From assembly GCF_000285275.1 (NCBI RefSeq), contig NZ_CADO01000139.1, positions 124,001 to 188,000 on the forward strand: a stretch of 64,000 nucleotides of DNA, read 5' to 3'. Source of the stretch: Acetobacter pasteurianus subsp. pasteurianus LMG 1262 = NBRC 106471. Lineage in GTDB: Bacteria > Pseudomonadota > Alphaproteobacteria > Acetobacterales > Acetobacteraceae. Under the pieces are notes generated by a model, which worked only from the letters and a program-made list of their open reading frames with translations, made no database searches and was not told the origin of the DNA. Shown here one piece after another: positions 26,039 to 36,119 of this stretch. The translations under genes were made by a program, and so were the position numbers. Position 1 is the first letter of the stretch; every line of letters starts with the position of its first letter.

Positions 26039-27117
26039 GCTGCGCGAAAATCCGGAGTGGCCTGCATTTTTAGGTCAGGCTTGGCTGTGGGAGAGGCTGC
26101 TTTGGCAATATGGCCAATGCGCACGGCCTGTTCACCCATATCATGCAGGCGGGCCAGAACGGCATCGGGTTCTGGGGTAATCAGGATCATGCCGATACCG
26201 CAGTTGAACACACGCAGCATTTCTTCTGTATCCACATTGCCGGTGCGGGCCAGCCATTTGAACACAGGTGCCACAGGCCATTCCTGATCAATTACCGCAT
26301 CCAGGCCATCAGGCAGCACGCGGGGCAGATTGCCGGGCAAACCGCCGCCGGTAATATGGGCCGCACCATGCAGTAGGCCCGCTTTATGCAGCGCCAGAAC
26401 CGGGCGCACATACAGGCGTGTGGGTTCTAAAAATGCTTCACCAAGGGTTTTGCCCGGCGCAAAGGCTGCGGGGTCTGTCCATGCCAGATGGGCGTCTGCA
26501 ACAATGCGCCGCACCAGAGAGAAGCCGTTGGAATGCACGCCAGAGGATGGCAGCGCAATAAGGGCATCACCTTCTGCAATGCCGGAGGGCAGGAGCGCGC
26601 CGCGTTCTGCCGCACCAACGGAAAAACCAGCCAGATCATAGTGTCCATCGGCATACATGCCGGGCATTTCTGCTGTTTCACCGCCTACAAGGGCGCAGCC
26701 AGACTGTTCGCACCCGGTGGCAATGCCGCGCACAACCTTGGCTGCGCTGTTTACAGACAGGCGGCCCGTGGCGAAGTAATCCAGAAAGAACAGGGGTTCA
26801 GCCCCCTGCACGATCAGATCGTTCACACACATGGCTACCAGATCAATGCCCACGGTTTCGTGCAGGTCATTATCAATGGCCAGTGTCAGCTTGGTGCCTA
26901 CGCCATCTGTGCAGGAAACAAGCACGGGGTCTTTAAAGCCGGCGGCCTTCAGATCAAACAGTGCGCCAAATCCGCCAAGGCCCCCCATTGTGCCGGGGCG
27001 GTCTGTGGCTTTGGCCGCTGGGCGAATGGCATCAACAAGGGCTTCGCCTGCTTCAATGTCCACGCCGGAATCACGGTAAGTGAGGCCGGAGGAAGGGGTG
27101 CTAGGTGAAGACGTCAT
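26035..27117 (-). CDS. purM: Phosphoribosylformylglycinamidine cyclo-ligase (AIR synthetase)
   Basis: PurM closes the imidazole ring in purine synthesis using ATP. The 360-residue protein starts near [18 protein letters not shown] and carries [43 protein letters not shown] and the C-terminal ATP-grasp-like [16 protein letters not shown] motifs. It is divergent from hdaA with a 111-base gap and leads the purM-purN pair. Confidence 0.97.
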   Translation of the reverse strand: MTSSPSTPSSGLTYRDSGVDIEAGEALVDAIRPAAKATDRPGTMGGLGGFGALFDLKAAGFKDPVLVSCTDGVGTKLTLAIDNDLHETVGIDLVAMCVNDLIVQGAEPLFFLDYFATGRLSVNSAAKVVRGIATGCEQSGCALVGGETAEMPGMYADGHYDLAGFSVGAAERGALLPSGIAEGDALIALPSSGVHSNGFSLVRRIVADAHLAWTDPAAFAPGKTLGEAFLEPTRLYVRPVLALHKAGLLHGAAHITGGGLPGNLPRVLPDGLDAVIDQEWPVAPVFKWLARTGNVDTEEMLRVFNCGIGMILITPEPDAVLARLHDMGEQAVRIGHIAKAASPTAKPDLKMQATPDFRAA

Positions 27118-27228
27118 GCGCGTGCTCTTGGTCCGAATGAGAATAAGGGTCGATGTGCGAGGCAGGGTGGGTTAGGATTCCCGCTCGAGGACAGTCTTTA
27201 CGGCAGGAGAAGCGGCGCGCAAAGCGGC

Positions 27229-27996
27229 ATGACACGGATTGATGAAACAAAAAGCCCCTTAAACGCGCCTTCGGGTGGGCAAAAGCGCCAAAATGAGGCC
27301 AACGAGGCAGAACAGATTGCCTTGCCCTTTGCGCATCGCCCCCGATTCGGAAGGTCGGACTTTGTGGCCGCACCCTCCAATGCGGCGGCACGGGCATGGG
27401 TGTTGGATGCAGAAGCTGCTGCGCGTTGGCCAGAAGGCCGCATGGCCCTGTGGGGAGAAAGTGGCACGGGCAAAACGCATCTTCTTTCCATTTGGGCGGG
27501 CCGTTATGGCGCTCCCATTATGGAAGGCAGCCGCCTGAACACGCATGAAGCCGCAATGCTGTTTGAGGATGGCGGGTTCCGTGCCGCTGCCTTGGATAAT
27601 GCCGATAAAGTACCCAATGAGCGCGATCTGCTGCACCTTATCAATTTAGCGCGGGAAAGGCGTGTGGCTTTATTAATGGCCGCGCGCAGGCCCCCTGCAC
27701 GTTGGCCAGTAGTGCTGCCAGATCTGGCAAGCCGCCTGCGGGCCACAGCTTCCGTGCCGTTAGGTCCGGCGGAGGAGGGGCTGTTGCACCGTCTTTTGCT
27801 GCGGCTGCTGGCTGAACGCCAGATTGTGGTGGGCGCACAGGTTACGGAATGGCTGTTGCGCCGTCTGCCGCGCAGGGCAAGTGCTGTGCGTGATTGTGTG
27901 GCCATGCTGGACCAGGCCGCATTGGAATCGGGAGGGCGCATTACACGCGCCTTGGCGGCCAATGTGCTGGAAAGCCTGCTGGCGCAGGAAGAATAA
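27229..27996 (+). CDS. hdaA: DnaA-related regulatory inactivator HdaA
   Basis: HdaA is an AAA+ protein that, with the DNA clamp, promotes ATP hydrolysis by DnaA and prevents over-initiation. The 255-residue protein has the clamp-binding-like segment EQIALPFAHRP near residues 28-38, Walker A GESGTGKTHLL, a Walker B-like AAALDNAD, and the sensor region PDLASRLRA. It lacks the DnaA DNA-binding domain. In alphaproteobacteria the gene lies next to purM and ppk, as here. The ATG has no strong ribosome binding site at ideal spacing. Confidence 0.92.
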   Translation: MTRIDETKSPLNAPSGGQKRQNEANEAEQIALPFAHRPRFGRSDFVAAPSNAAARAWVLDAEAAARWPEGRMALWGESGTGKTHLLSIWAGRYGAPIMEGSRLNTHEAAMLFEDGGFRAAALDNADKVPNERDLLHLINLARERRVALLMAARRPPARWPVVLPDLASRLRATASVPLGPAEEGLLHRLLLRLLAERQIVVGAQVTEWLLRRLPRRASAVRDCVAMLDQAALESGGRITRALAANVLESLLAQEE

Positions 27997-28157
27997 TGAA
28001 TATATTCGCTTCAAACGTGTTGTGATGTTTCAGTTTTATGACATCATTCATCAGAACGATGAGCTGAACTTTTCGCGCCAGCCGTGTTTGCGTAAAGCTT
28101 TGCTTGCCCCAAGGCGGGAAACGGGGCGCATGATGCAGCACAAGGAAAGGAAGAAAC

Positions 28158-30443
28158 GTGACGGCGCAGGATAAAAAAGAGCAGGCCCCTGTAAAAGCTC
28201 GTTCACCAGCCCGAAAAGCAGCGCCCAGAAAACCTTCTCCCCGCCAACCTCGGCAGAGCAGAAAAACGGCAGAGCGGAAGATTACTCTGGAAATGCCGGA
28301 ACGGTTTATCAACCGCGAACTGTCTTGGTTGGATTTCAACCAGCGTGTGGTGGAAGAGGCCGATAACGCCCGCAACCCTCTGCTGGAACGCCTGCGCTTT
28401 TTATCTATCAGCGCCAGTAATCTGGATGAGTTCTATTCCGTCCGTGTGGCTGGGCTTGTCGGGCAGGTGCGGGAAGGGCTGACCAAACTTTCCCCCGATG
28501 GCCGTACTCCAGCCCAGCAGCTTGAGGCCGTGCGTGAACGCTGCGCCCGCCTGCTGCGTGAACAGCAGCGAATCTGGACAGAACTGCGCGGCCTGCTGGC
28601 AGAAGCTGGCGTAGAGCTGTGTGAGCCAGATGCGCTGACGGATGCTGATAAGGAACATCTGGCCAAGATATTTATGGACAGGGTGTTCCCGGTTCTCACA
28701 CCTCTGGCGGTGGACCCGGCACATCCTCTGCCGTTTATCCCCAATATGGGTTTGGCACTGGGCTTACGCCTGCTTTATGCAGATACGGGCCTGTTCGCCA
28801 TGAACGCCCTTATTCTGCTGCCTGCGCAGATAGAGCGTTTTATTCGTCTGCCATCTCCCACCCCGGCAACGGATGCCGCAACCCCGCCAAAGGTGCGCTT
28901 CTTTCGTCTGGAAGACCTGATTACCCTGTTTATTGACCGTCTGTTTGATGGTCTGGAGGTAGGTGAAAGCGGCGTGCTGCGCGTGGTGCGTGACACCGAC
29001 GTGGAATTTGAGGACGAGGCGGAAGACCTTGTCCGCTCCTACGAAACGGCTCTGAAACGCCGCCGCCGTGGTGTAGTGATCCATCTGGATATGGAAAAGC
29101 GGGTGCCGACGGAACTGGCAGAAGCCATTGCCTCGGACCTTGATTTGCCGCCTGATGAAATTGCCGTGCATTCCGGCATGATCGGCGTGGTGGATCTGAA
29201 GCAGATGATTGTGGATGATCGGCCAGATCTGCTGTTCCCGCCCTACACTCCGCGCTTTCCTGAACGGATCCGGGATTTTAACGGCGATTGTTTTGCGGCC
29301 ATTCGCGCCAAAGACCTGCTGGTGCATCACCCGTTTGAAAGCTTTGATGTGGTGGTGCAGTTCCTGCGGCAGGCTGCGCTGGACCCCAACGTAATTGCCA
29401 TTAAGCAGACGCTGTATCGCACCTCGCGCGATTCACCTATTGTGAAGGCGCTGATTGAGGCGGCAGAGGCCGGTAAATCCGTCACAGCTATGGTGGAATT
29501 GCGCGCCCGGTTTGATGAGGAAGCCAATATCCGCCTTTCCCGCGCGCTGGAAGCTGCGGGCGTGCAGGTGGTGTTTGGTTTTGCGGATTTAAAAACCCAC
29601 GCCAAACTCAGCCTTGTGGTGCGGCGTGAAGGTGGGCTTGTGCGCTCTTACGCACATTTTGGCACGGGCAATTATCACCCCATTACCGCCCGTATTTATA
29701 CAGATCTTTCCTTCTTTACATGTGATCCGGCATTGGCGCGGGATTCCGCACGCCTGTTCAATTACGTAACAGGCTACGCCATGCCTGCGCAGATGGAGAA
29801 AATTGCTTTCTCCCCCATCACAATTCGCAGCACGTTGAAGGAACTGATTCAGGAAGAAATTGATCACGTTAAGGCAGGCAAGCCGGGCAGCATCTGGTTG
29901 AAGATGAATGCGTTGGTGGACCCGGAACTGATTGATTGCCTGTATAAAGCTTCCTGCGCAGGGGTGAAGATTGTGGGTGTTATCCGCGGCATCTGCTGCC
30001 TGCGGCCCGGTGTGCCGGGGCTTTCAGAAAACATCCGCATTAAATCCATTGTCGGGCGCTTTTTGGAACATTCGCGCATTTTTGTGTTTGGTAATGAACA
30101 TCGCCTACCATCGCGTTATGCCAAGGTCTTTATTTCCTCGGCAGACTGGATGACGCGCAACATGGATTGGCGTGTGGAAAGCATGGTGCCCATTACCAAC
30201 CCCACCGTGCACGCGCAGGTTTTGGGCCAGATCATGGTGTCCAACATTCGCGATACCCTACAATCTTGGATGCTGGAACAGAATGGAGAATGGCGGCGCG
30301 TAAACCCTGGAAACCGACCTTTTTCCGCGCATGAATGGTTTATGACACATCCTTCACTTTCCGGACGCGGCTCCGCCGCGCATGACACACCCATCCGGGC
30401 CCCGGCGTCTTTGACTTCTTCACAGGACTTGCTGATAGATTGA
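28158..30443 (+). CDS. ppk: Polyphosphate kinase 1
   Basis: Ppk makes polyphosphate from ATP. The 761-residue protein starts with GTG, preceded by AAGGAAAGGAAG. The first 35 residues are basic and Pro-rich. The PPK domains follow: the N-terminal region begins [15 protein letters not shown], the middle has [14 protein letters not shown], and the phosphorylated His lies in [11 protein letters not shown]. The second catalytic domain has [17 protein letters not shown] and [16 protein letters not shown]. Length is usual apart from the basic leader. It precedes ppx, the enzyme of the reverse reaction. No clear Pho box was found in the 160-base upstream gap. Confidence 0.96.
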   Translation: MTAQDKKEQAPVKARSPARKAAPRKPSPRQPRQSRKTAERKITLEMPERFINRELSWLDFNQRVVEEADNARNPLLERLRFLSISASNLDEFYSVRVAGLVGQVREGLTKLSPDGRTPAQQLEAVRERCARLLREQQRIWTELRGLLAEAGVELCEPDALTDADKEHLAKIFMDRVFPVLTPLAVDPAHPLPFIPNMGLALGLRLLYADTGLFAMNALILLPAQIERFIRLPSPTPATDAATPPKVRFFRLEDLITLFIDRLFDGLEVGESGVLRVVRDTDVEFEDEAEDLVRSYETALKRRRRGVVIHLDMEKRVPTELAEAIASDLDLPPDEIAVHSGMIGVVDLKQMIVDDRPDLLFPPYTPRFPERIRDFNGDCFAAIRAKDLLVHHPFESFDVVVQFLRQAALDPNVIAIKQTLYRTSRDSPIVKALIEAAEAGKSVTAMVELRARFDEEANIRLSRALEAAGVQVVFGFADLKTHAKLSLVVRREGGLVRSYAHFGTGNYHPITARIYTDLSFFTCDPALARDSARLFNYVTGYAMPAQMEKIAFSPITIRSTLKELIQEEIDHVKAGKPGSIWLKMNALVDPELIDCLYKASCAGVKIVGVIRGICCLRPGVPGLSENIRIKSIVGRFLEHSRIFVFGNEHRLPSRYAKVFISSADWMTRNMDWRVESMVPITNPTVHAQVLGQIMVSNIRDTLQSWMLEQNGEWRRVNPGNRPFSAHEWFMTHPSLSGRGSAAHDTPIRAPASLTSSQDLLID

Positions 30444-30540
30444 TGTCTGAAATCATGAGCTTTTTTCTTGCGTCGGGATTATCTCATCCCCGTTGTTCCA
30501 AGCTGCGCAGCCAGTTTTTGCAAACGGGGAGGGGCTTCTG

Positions 30541-32031
30541 ATGGAGGCTGATCAACCGTGCCGTTCCGCAGTGGTGGATCTTGGCTCCAATTCTGTAAGG
30601 CTTGTGGTTTTTGAAGGGCGTTCGCGCAACCCGCTTCCCATTTTCAATGAAAAAGCCGTGCTGCGTTTGGGGCGCGGGCTGACAGAAACCGGGAAGCTGA
30701 ATGAAGAAGGTGTGGAAATGGCCAAGGAAGTGCTCAGCCGCTTCCACGCCATTGCCCGCGCCATGAAGGCCGATCCGTTTGAAATTCTGGCAACCGCCGC
30801 CGTGCGGGATGCCAGCAATGGGCCTGCTTTTGTGCAAACCCTGCGTGAAAGCATGCCGGGTGTGCCCATCCGCATTCTTTCCGGCAAGGAAGAGGCCGAT
30901 CATTCCGCTATTGGCGTAATGTGCGGTATTCCCGGTGCATCCGGGTTGGTGGCCGATGTCGGTGGAGGTTCTCTGGAGCTTATCCACCTTACGCCACAGG
31001 GGCGGCATGATGCCACAACCCTGCCACTGGGCATGATCCGGCTGGCAGACCGTTCTGGCCGGGATCTGGATAAAGCCAAAAATCTGGCGGATAAGGATAT
31101 TGGCGGCGTAGAATGGTTGCCAAAAGTAAAAGGCAGCACGCTTTATCTGGTAGGCGGAGCTTTTCGTGCACTGGCACGGCTCCAGATTGCGCGCACGCAA
31201 TATCCGCTTAACATCGTACACTATTATACAATGGATGTGCAGGAAGCGCGGGAGATGACGGGCTGGCTGCAAAACAGCTCACGCCGCAGTCTGGAGCGTC
31301 TGCCCGGTGCCCCCCGCAAGCGGTTGGATGATACACCTTTTGCCGCCATGGTGTTGCGGCGGCTGATGAAAAAGGTGCAGCCGGATAAAATTGTCTTTTG
31401 CGTGGATGGCCTGCGCGAGGGCTGGTACATGCTTAAGGTTGCGCCGGATATTCTGGCCCAAAACCCGATGGATGTGGTGGCGCGTGAAATGTGTGCCCGT
31501 TTTGGGCGCAGCAATTCACTTCCCTATGCCTTGATGCAGTGGACAGATTTCTTGCGGCCGGAGGAAACGGCAGAAGAAAAATATCTGCGGCATCTGGCGT
31601 GTTATCTGTCTGATATCGGCAGCCACGATCACCCGGAATATCGGGCGGAGCAAACGTACTGGCGTATCCTGCGCGTGCAGAGCGGCGGGTTTGATCACCC
31701 TTCCCGTGCATGGTTGGCGTTGGCGTTGGCTATCCGCTACGCTGCAGATCAGCAGGCACCTTTCCTGGTAACATCTCGTGCATTGTTGAGTGAACAGGAC
31801 TGGAAAAGTGCTGTGGTGCTGGGGCTGGCCCTGCGTCTGGCGTATTCTCTCTCGGGCGGTGCAGGGCGGTTGCTGGAAGGCACATCCCTTGAATGGGAAG
31901 AAGATGCGCTAGTGCTTATTCTGACATCCGCCCGCGTGGCTGTAAAAGGAGAAAGCGTGCGCCGTGGGCTGGAACGTCTGGGGCAGGCCTTGGGTGTTGC
32001 AACACGTTTCGAGATTGAACTGGTCGGCTGA
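30541..32031 (+). CDS. ppx: Exopolyphosphatase (Ppx/GppA family)
   Basis: This 496-residue protein hydrolyses polyphosphate or pppGpp. It shows the ASKHA-fold motifs AVVDLGSNSVRLVVFEG, VKAMKAD-like substrate loop, ATAAVRDASNG, DVGGGSLELIHL (phosphate 2) and GGAFRALARLQ. The C-terminal HD-like region (about 320-490) is present, with HDHPEYR. I took the ATG at 30541, since GGGGAGGGG lies just upstream; an open frame to a TTG at 30493 is less likely. The gene follows ppk by about 100 bases, a conserved pair. Confidence 0.94.
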   Translation: MEADQPCRSAVVDLGSNSVRLVVFEGRSRNPLPIFNEKAVLRLGRGLTETGKLNEEGVEMAKEVLSRFHAIARAMKADPFEILATAAVRDASNGPAFVQTLRESMPGVPIRILSGKEEADHSAIGVMCGIPGASGLVADVGGGSLELIHLTPQGRHDATTLPLGMIRLADRSGRDLDKAKNLADKDIGGVEWLPKVKGSTLYLVGGAFRALARLQIARTQYPLNIVHYYTMDVQEAREMTGWLQNSSRRSLERLPGAPRKRLDDTPFAAMVLRRLMKKVQPDKIVFCVDGLREGWYMLKVAPDILAQNPMDVVAREMCARFGRSNSLPYALMQWTDFLRPEETAEEKYLRHLACYLSDIGSHDHPEYRAEQTYWRILRVQSGGFDHPSRAWLALALAIRYAADQQAPFLVTSRALLSEQDWKSAVVLGLALRLAYSLSGGAGRLLEGTSLEWEEDALVLILTSARVAVKGESVRRGLERLGQALGVATRFEIELVG

Positions 32032-32201
32032 TATGCCCTAGACAGGATACAGGTGCGGGGTGGACAACCCCCATCTATCGGGGCACATTACGGTTTATAC
32101 ATCCTGATATGGTGCGGTGGCGCGGTTGCTTGGCCGGTTTGCTGTAACTGTCTGCCAGAATCAGGTTTTGAATAACCGGTAAAGCAGCGGAACCTTATCT
32201 C

Positions 32202-34520
32202 GTGGCTTCTGAAGAGATCATAGATCCCACAGTCCAGCACGATGCTTCTGTCCGAAGGGTTCTGCTGCACCTTGTTCTGCCATTTGTTGTTACGGTTATG
32301 GCCGTGCTGGCCATTGCGCTGGTAGGTATCAATTCATACCGTACCACCAAGGAGGGTGTTTCTACCCTTACGCACCAGCTTATGGGTGCTGTGCAGCAAT
32401 ATATTGTGCAGCAGGTTACAGATTATATTCTACCGGCTGCTACGGGTAACCTGATTGCCTCTGGCATGATCGAACATGCCCCCGCGCAGGTGGAAGACAA
32501 GGTTTTCTATTCCTACGGCAGCACCATGCTGCGCAAGATCCCGCAGCTTCAGTCCTTTTATCTGGCGGATGATGAAGGGCATTTCATGCTCATCGCCCGT
32601 GCAGCACAAAAGGGCGTGCAGGAACATGTGCGTCTGATTGAAAAAGACGGCCACACCTATTTCCATCACGCGTTCTGGGATGATAACGGGCAGAAAATTT
32701 CCGAAACGGAAGAAGATGCCAAGGGGTATGACCCACGCACGCGTGATTGGTACAAGAATACGGCCGGAACAGATAAGGTAACCTGGACCAAGCCGCATCT
32801 GTTCCCCACCACCAGCCAGTTTGTCATGACCAGTTCTCTGCGGTTCAAGACAGATGCTGGCCATACAATGGTGTTTGCCACCAATATTTCGCTCAACGAA
32901 CTCAGTTCGTATCTGGATCAGATCAAGGTTGGTAAAACCGGCTCCGCCATGATTGTGGATAGCCGGGGCCTGTTTATTGCCGGTAAAAACCTTACGCAGC
33001 AGGCCAAGGCCGCTGGGTGGGACCCGGATAAAATGGTGCTGGACCGCAATGCCTATCCGGTTTTTGCATTGGGGTATGATCACTACCGTGTGCGTGGTGT
33101 TGGGCCACGGCATGTTACGTGGGATGGCACGGATTACATCACCATTGCTGCAGCTTTGCCGCACTATTCCGATAGCTGGATTTTGCTGATGGCTGCGCCC
33201 GAAAGTGATTTCGGGTCTTTCGCGCGCCAAAGCAGCCACCAGAGCTTGCAGTTTTTGGCCATTATCACGGTTTTCTCGCTTGTGCTTGCAGGTCTGCTTG
33301 TGCGGCAGGTGCGGCGCACAGAGTCCAGCACGCGCCTGTTGGTGAAGCAGAAAGAGCAGATTCAGCGTGAAAGTTCTGCGGTGCAGCAGGTGGCCGTTGC
33401 GCCGCGCCTGTTTGACCCCACGGTAGAACCCCTGAGTCTGACAGAGCAGCTAACGCTTGTAACGGGTGCCCGGCGCGCCACGCTTTGGCGCTTCCTGCAC
33501 GATGGCGCTGCCATGGTGTGTGAAGATGCGTATGATCAAACGCAAAACACACATTCCGGCGGGTTTGAAATGGCTCGTACAGAACTGGGGCCATTCTTTT
33601 CTGCCATTGAAGAAGGCAATGCGTTCTCGGTTGAAAATGCAGCGGTAGACCCACGCACCACGCGGTTTGAGCGTTTGACCATGCGTGAACTGGGCACAAA
33701 GGCATTGGCCATTTGCCCCGTGCATGGCCCGCATGGGGTGGAAGGTGCGATTATGCTGGAAGATCCGCATCTTCAGCCGCACCTGTTGTACTTCCTTGAT
33801 CTTATGGCCGGGGTGGTCGCCCTGCGCTTTGCCGCACAGGCGCAACTGCTGAATACGCAAACCGGCAAGATTGTAGATGCCGGGGAGCAGGTTGCCACGC
33901 TGGATGTGCCCGCGCCCAAATCTGATAATATGCTGATGAAGGCACCAGAAGCCTCTGCCGTTAATTCTGCCAGCATTTATCCGTCTGTTGCTGTGTTGGT
34001 TATCACGTTCTCTGACCCCGTGGTGGAAGGAGAAAAAGAAACTGAGGCCCTGATTGAACTCATCAATCAGCTGGCGGCAGACGTGCAGTCCGTCGCGCAG
34101 GAAGAAAAACTGTTTGCCGTGGAAGTGGCCGGTCACCGTATGATCTGCATGGCAGGTTGCCTGCCCACGCCAGATGTTACGGCCATTGTGCGCGTTGCAG
34201 ATGCAGCGCTTAAAATGCGTGAAATCTTTATGGCATCATTGGCTGCTGCAGATCTGGAACCGGTGTTTACCATGGGTATTGATTACGGCCCGGCATTTGG
34301 TGGCGCGGTAGGGAACGAACCCAAGGTGTTCAACCTGTGGGGGCAAACGGTCTCTCTGGCCGAGCTGATGGCACAGGGCGCGGCAGATCCCGGCACCATT
34401 CAGGTAACAGAGCGTGTTTATGGCGTGCTGCGTGACAGATATCTGTTCCGCAGCCGTGGGTCCTTCTTTGCGCCGCATCTGGGGCTGGGGCGTGCCTATA
34501 CATTGGCGGCAAGGCGATGA
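32202..34520 (+). CDS. Membrane receptor: dCache + GAF + degenerate class III cyclase domain
   Basis: This 772-residue protein has a membrane helix (21-43), a periplasmic dCache sensor (about 46-340, with the PDC motif GYDPRTRDWYKNT at 175-187), a second helix (349-367), a short coiled coil, a GAF-like domain (about 412-545) and a C-terminal class III nucleotide-cyclase fold (about 594-770). In the last, the first metal Asp is kept (D605 in FSD). The second is His645 (AGHRMICMAG), the base-selecting Asp is Gln715 (NLWGQTV), the Asn is Ser718 and the transition-state Arg is Leu722. It is therefore probably catalytically dead and acts as a sensor or scaffold. Start is GTG. The stop overlaps the MlaE-like gene by four bases, tying it to lipid transport. 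Confidence 0.85.
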   Translation: MASEEIIDPTVQHDASVRRVLLHLVLPFVVTVMAVLAIALVGINSYRTTKEGVSTLTHQLMGAVQQYIVQQVTDYILPAATGNLIASGMIEHAPAQVEDKVFYSYGSTMLRKIPQLQSFYLADDEGHFMLIARAAQKGVQEHVRLIEKDGHTYFHHAFWDDNGQKISETEEDAKGYDPRTRDWYKNTAGTDKVTWTKPHLFPTTSQFVMTSSLRFKTDAGHTMVFATNISLNELSSYLDQIKVGKTGSAMIVDSRGLFIAGKNLTQQAKAAGWDPDKMVLDRNAYPVFALGYDHYRVRGVGPRHVTWDGTDYITIAAALPHYSDSWILLMAAPESDFGSFARQSSHQSLQFLAIITVFSLVLAGLLVRQVRRTESSTRLLVKQKEQIQRESSAVQQVAVAPRLFDPTVEPLSLTEQLTLVTGARRATLWRFLHDGAAMVCEDAYDQTQNTHSGGFEMARTELGPFFSAIEEGNAFSVENAAVDPRTTRFERLTMRELGTKALAICPVHGPHGVEGAIMLEDPHLQPHLLYFLDLMAGVVALRFAAQAQLLNTQTGKIVDAGEQVATLDVPAPKSDNMLMKAPEASAVNSASIYPSVAVLVITFSDPVVEGEKETEALIELINQLAADVQSVAQEEKLFAVEVAGHRMICMAGCLPTPDVTAIVRVADAALKMREIFMASLAAADLEPVFTMGIDYGPAFGGAVGNEPKVFNLWGQTVSLAELMAQGAADPGTIQVTERVYGVLRDRYLFRSRGSFFAPHLGLGRAYTLAARR

Positions 34521-35416
34521 GTGTGAGCCAGCAGACAGGCGGCCCCAACACCACGCCGTCGGATGATGAACCAGATCTGATTCTGCAAACAGATGCGCAT
34601 AAGCCTGCCAAGCGTATTCCGGTGCATGAATGGATACGCAGGAAGCTGGCATGGATCGGCCGACTTGTGCGCAGGCAAGCCCGGTTTTTCCTGGTTGTTT
34701 TGGGGGCAGGCTGGGGCGTTATTTTTGAGAGCTTCCGCTCTCACGCATGGCGTCGCACCGTGCGGTACGAATTTGTAACCACCATGAACAACATTATCGG
34801 CGGTGGTGTCAGTGCCTCACTGTTTGCCGGTATGCTTACAGGTGTGGCGGCTGTTTCTCAGGTTATTTACTGGTTGGGTCTTACCGGCCTTGCCAAAATG
34901 ACAGGCTCCATTTTGGTGAATGTGGTTATCCGTGAAATTGCGCCCATTCTGGTTGGCATTCTGCTGCTGGGGCGTAATGGCATGCTGTCCGCCACAGAGC
35001 TGGGCTTGCTGACTATTGGCGGGCAGGTGCGCTCCATGCAGTCTGTGGGGATGGACCCATTTTTGATGCTGGTTCTGCCACGCACGCTGGCGTTTACCGT
35101 GGCCGGGTTTACGCTGGGTATTCTGTTCTCCATGTCATCGCTGATCACCGGGTATGTGATGAGCCGTATTTCCGGCGTGATTACCAACCCGATCTGGACA
35201 TTTCTGGATGATGTGGCTGCGGCCATGTCTGTCACGGATTATGCCGTTATTCCGCTTAAATTCATCATGGTTGGTTTTGTGGTGGGGCTTGGCGGCTGCC
35301 TGACGGGCCTGACTGCCACCAATGAAGATTCACTGCGCACCTTGCTGCCACGCGGCTTTTCCCGCGGAATGCTGATTGTGATGATGGTGAGCGTTCTGTT
35401 CAGTCTGGATCTGTAA
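34517..35416 (+). CDS. MlaE-type ABC transporter permease
   Basis: This 299-residue permease belongs to the MlaE/YrbE family, the membrane part of MCE lipid transporters between the inner and outer membrane. After a polar N-terminal 60 residues it has an interfacial helix and five or so membrane segments. The family core RNGMLSATELGLLTIGGQVR and SMQSVGMDPFLMLVLPR contains the cytoplasmic coupling loop with its conserved Glu. It overlaps the receptor gene by four bases and precedes the ATPase-like gene by one base. The coupling loop looks intact, so it should still bind an ATPase subunit. Confidence 0.92.
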   Translation: MSVSQQTGGPNTTPSDDEPDLILQTDAHKPAKRIPVHEWIRRKLAWIGRLVRRQARFFLVVLGAGWGVIFESFRSHAWRRTVRYEFVTTMNNIIGGGVSASLFAGMLTGVAAVSQVIYWLGLTGLAKMTGSILVNVVIREIAPILVGILLLGRNGMLSATELGLLTIGGQVRSMQSVGMDPFLMLVLPRTLAFTVAGFTLGILFSMSSLITGYVMSRISGVITNPIWTFLDDVAAAMSVTDYAVIPLKFIMVGFVVGLGGCLTGLTATNEDSLRTLLPRGFSRGMLIVMMVSVLFSLDL

Positions 35417-35417
35417 G

Positions 35418-36119
35418 ATGGAGACATATTCAGCCGGCCCACTTCTGGAACTGAACAAGGCAGTGCCCTCATTTGAGGATAGCGGCCTGCCGCCGGTACC
35501 CTTCAACATGAAGCTGATGCCCGGCGAATGTATGATTGTGGAAGCGCGAGACCCAAGCCGCGCCACCATGTTTGCAGATCTGTGCAGCGGTATGGTGGAG
35601 CTGGAAAGCGGGCAGGTCAGCTTTATGGGGCTGGATTGGGCAAACCTGCAGGATCGGGAACTCAACGCTTTGCGCGGGCGTATCGGGCGTATTACCCGTC
35701 GCGCCAGTTGGGCGGAGTTCATGCCCACGCATCTGGGTATTATTTTGCAGCAGTTGCACCACACCACCCGCACTTTGGATGATCTGGTGGCAGAGGCTGT
35801 AAGGCGTTCAGAAAGTTTTGGTCTGCCGGGTGTGCCTACAGTAAGCCCATCCCTGCTTTCAGATACGGATCTTACGCGCGTTTCATGCGTGCGGGCTTTT
35901 ATGGGGCAGCCGCATTTGCTGCTTTTGGAAGACCCGCTGGAGGGTGGCCCGCCCGAACTGTACACCTCTTTCCTGTCTTCAATTACAGAGGCGCGGGATA
36001 GAGGGGCAGGCGTAATCTGGCTGGTGCGCAGCAATGCCGTTTGGCAAAGTTACCGGCAGGGTATTACCTCCACATGGCGTCTTGCTGATGATGGCCTAGT
36101 AGCAGTACGGATGGCATAA
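35418..36119 (+). CDS. MlaF-like ABC ATPase fold that has lost its catalytic motifs
   Basis: By position and pattern this 233-residue protein is the MlaF subunit: MPGECMIVEARD, SGQVSFMGLDWANL, LNALRGRIGR, RAFMGQPHLLLLEDP. Yet nearly every catalytic feature is altered. Walker A is EARDPSRAT (42-50), with the Lys replaced by Arg48 and all three Gly gone. The Q-loop Gln is Arg94. The LSGG signature is LSDT (147-150). Walker B reads LLLLED (D and E swapped, 171-172). The switch His is absent (VRSN, 203-206). Reading frame and composition are normal, so it is a conserved-looking pseudo-ATPase, not a decayed gene. It probably cannot hydrolyse ATP; it may be structural or pair with an active ATPase coded elsewhere. 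Confidence 0.8.
   Translation: METYSAGPLLELNKAVPSFEDSGLPPVPFNMKLMPGECMIVEARDPSRATMFADLCSGMVELESGQVSFMGLDWANLQDRELNALRGRIGRITRRASWAEFMPTHLGIILQQLHHTTRTLDDLVAEAVRRSESFGLPGVPTVSPSLLSDTDLTRVSCVRAFMGQPHLLLLEDPLEGGPPELYTSFLSSITEARDRGAGVIWLVRSNAVWQSYRQGITSTWRLADDGLVAVRMA

Noticed and set aside
28000-28157. Pho box upstream of ppk
   Set aside because: ATGACAT-like halves occur, but the spacing and second half do not match the consensus.
30484-31272. A 262-codon minus-strand frame opposite ppx
   Set aside because: Shadow of the ppx gene, with His/Gln-rich composition and no recognisable motif.
35418-36119. Reading the MlaF-like gene as a simple pseudogene
   Set aside because: The frame is full length, overlaps its neighbour by one base, and keeps fold-defining segments; only catalytic motifs are gone, so a functional pseudo-ATPase fits better.
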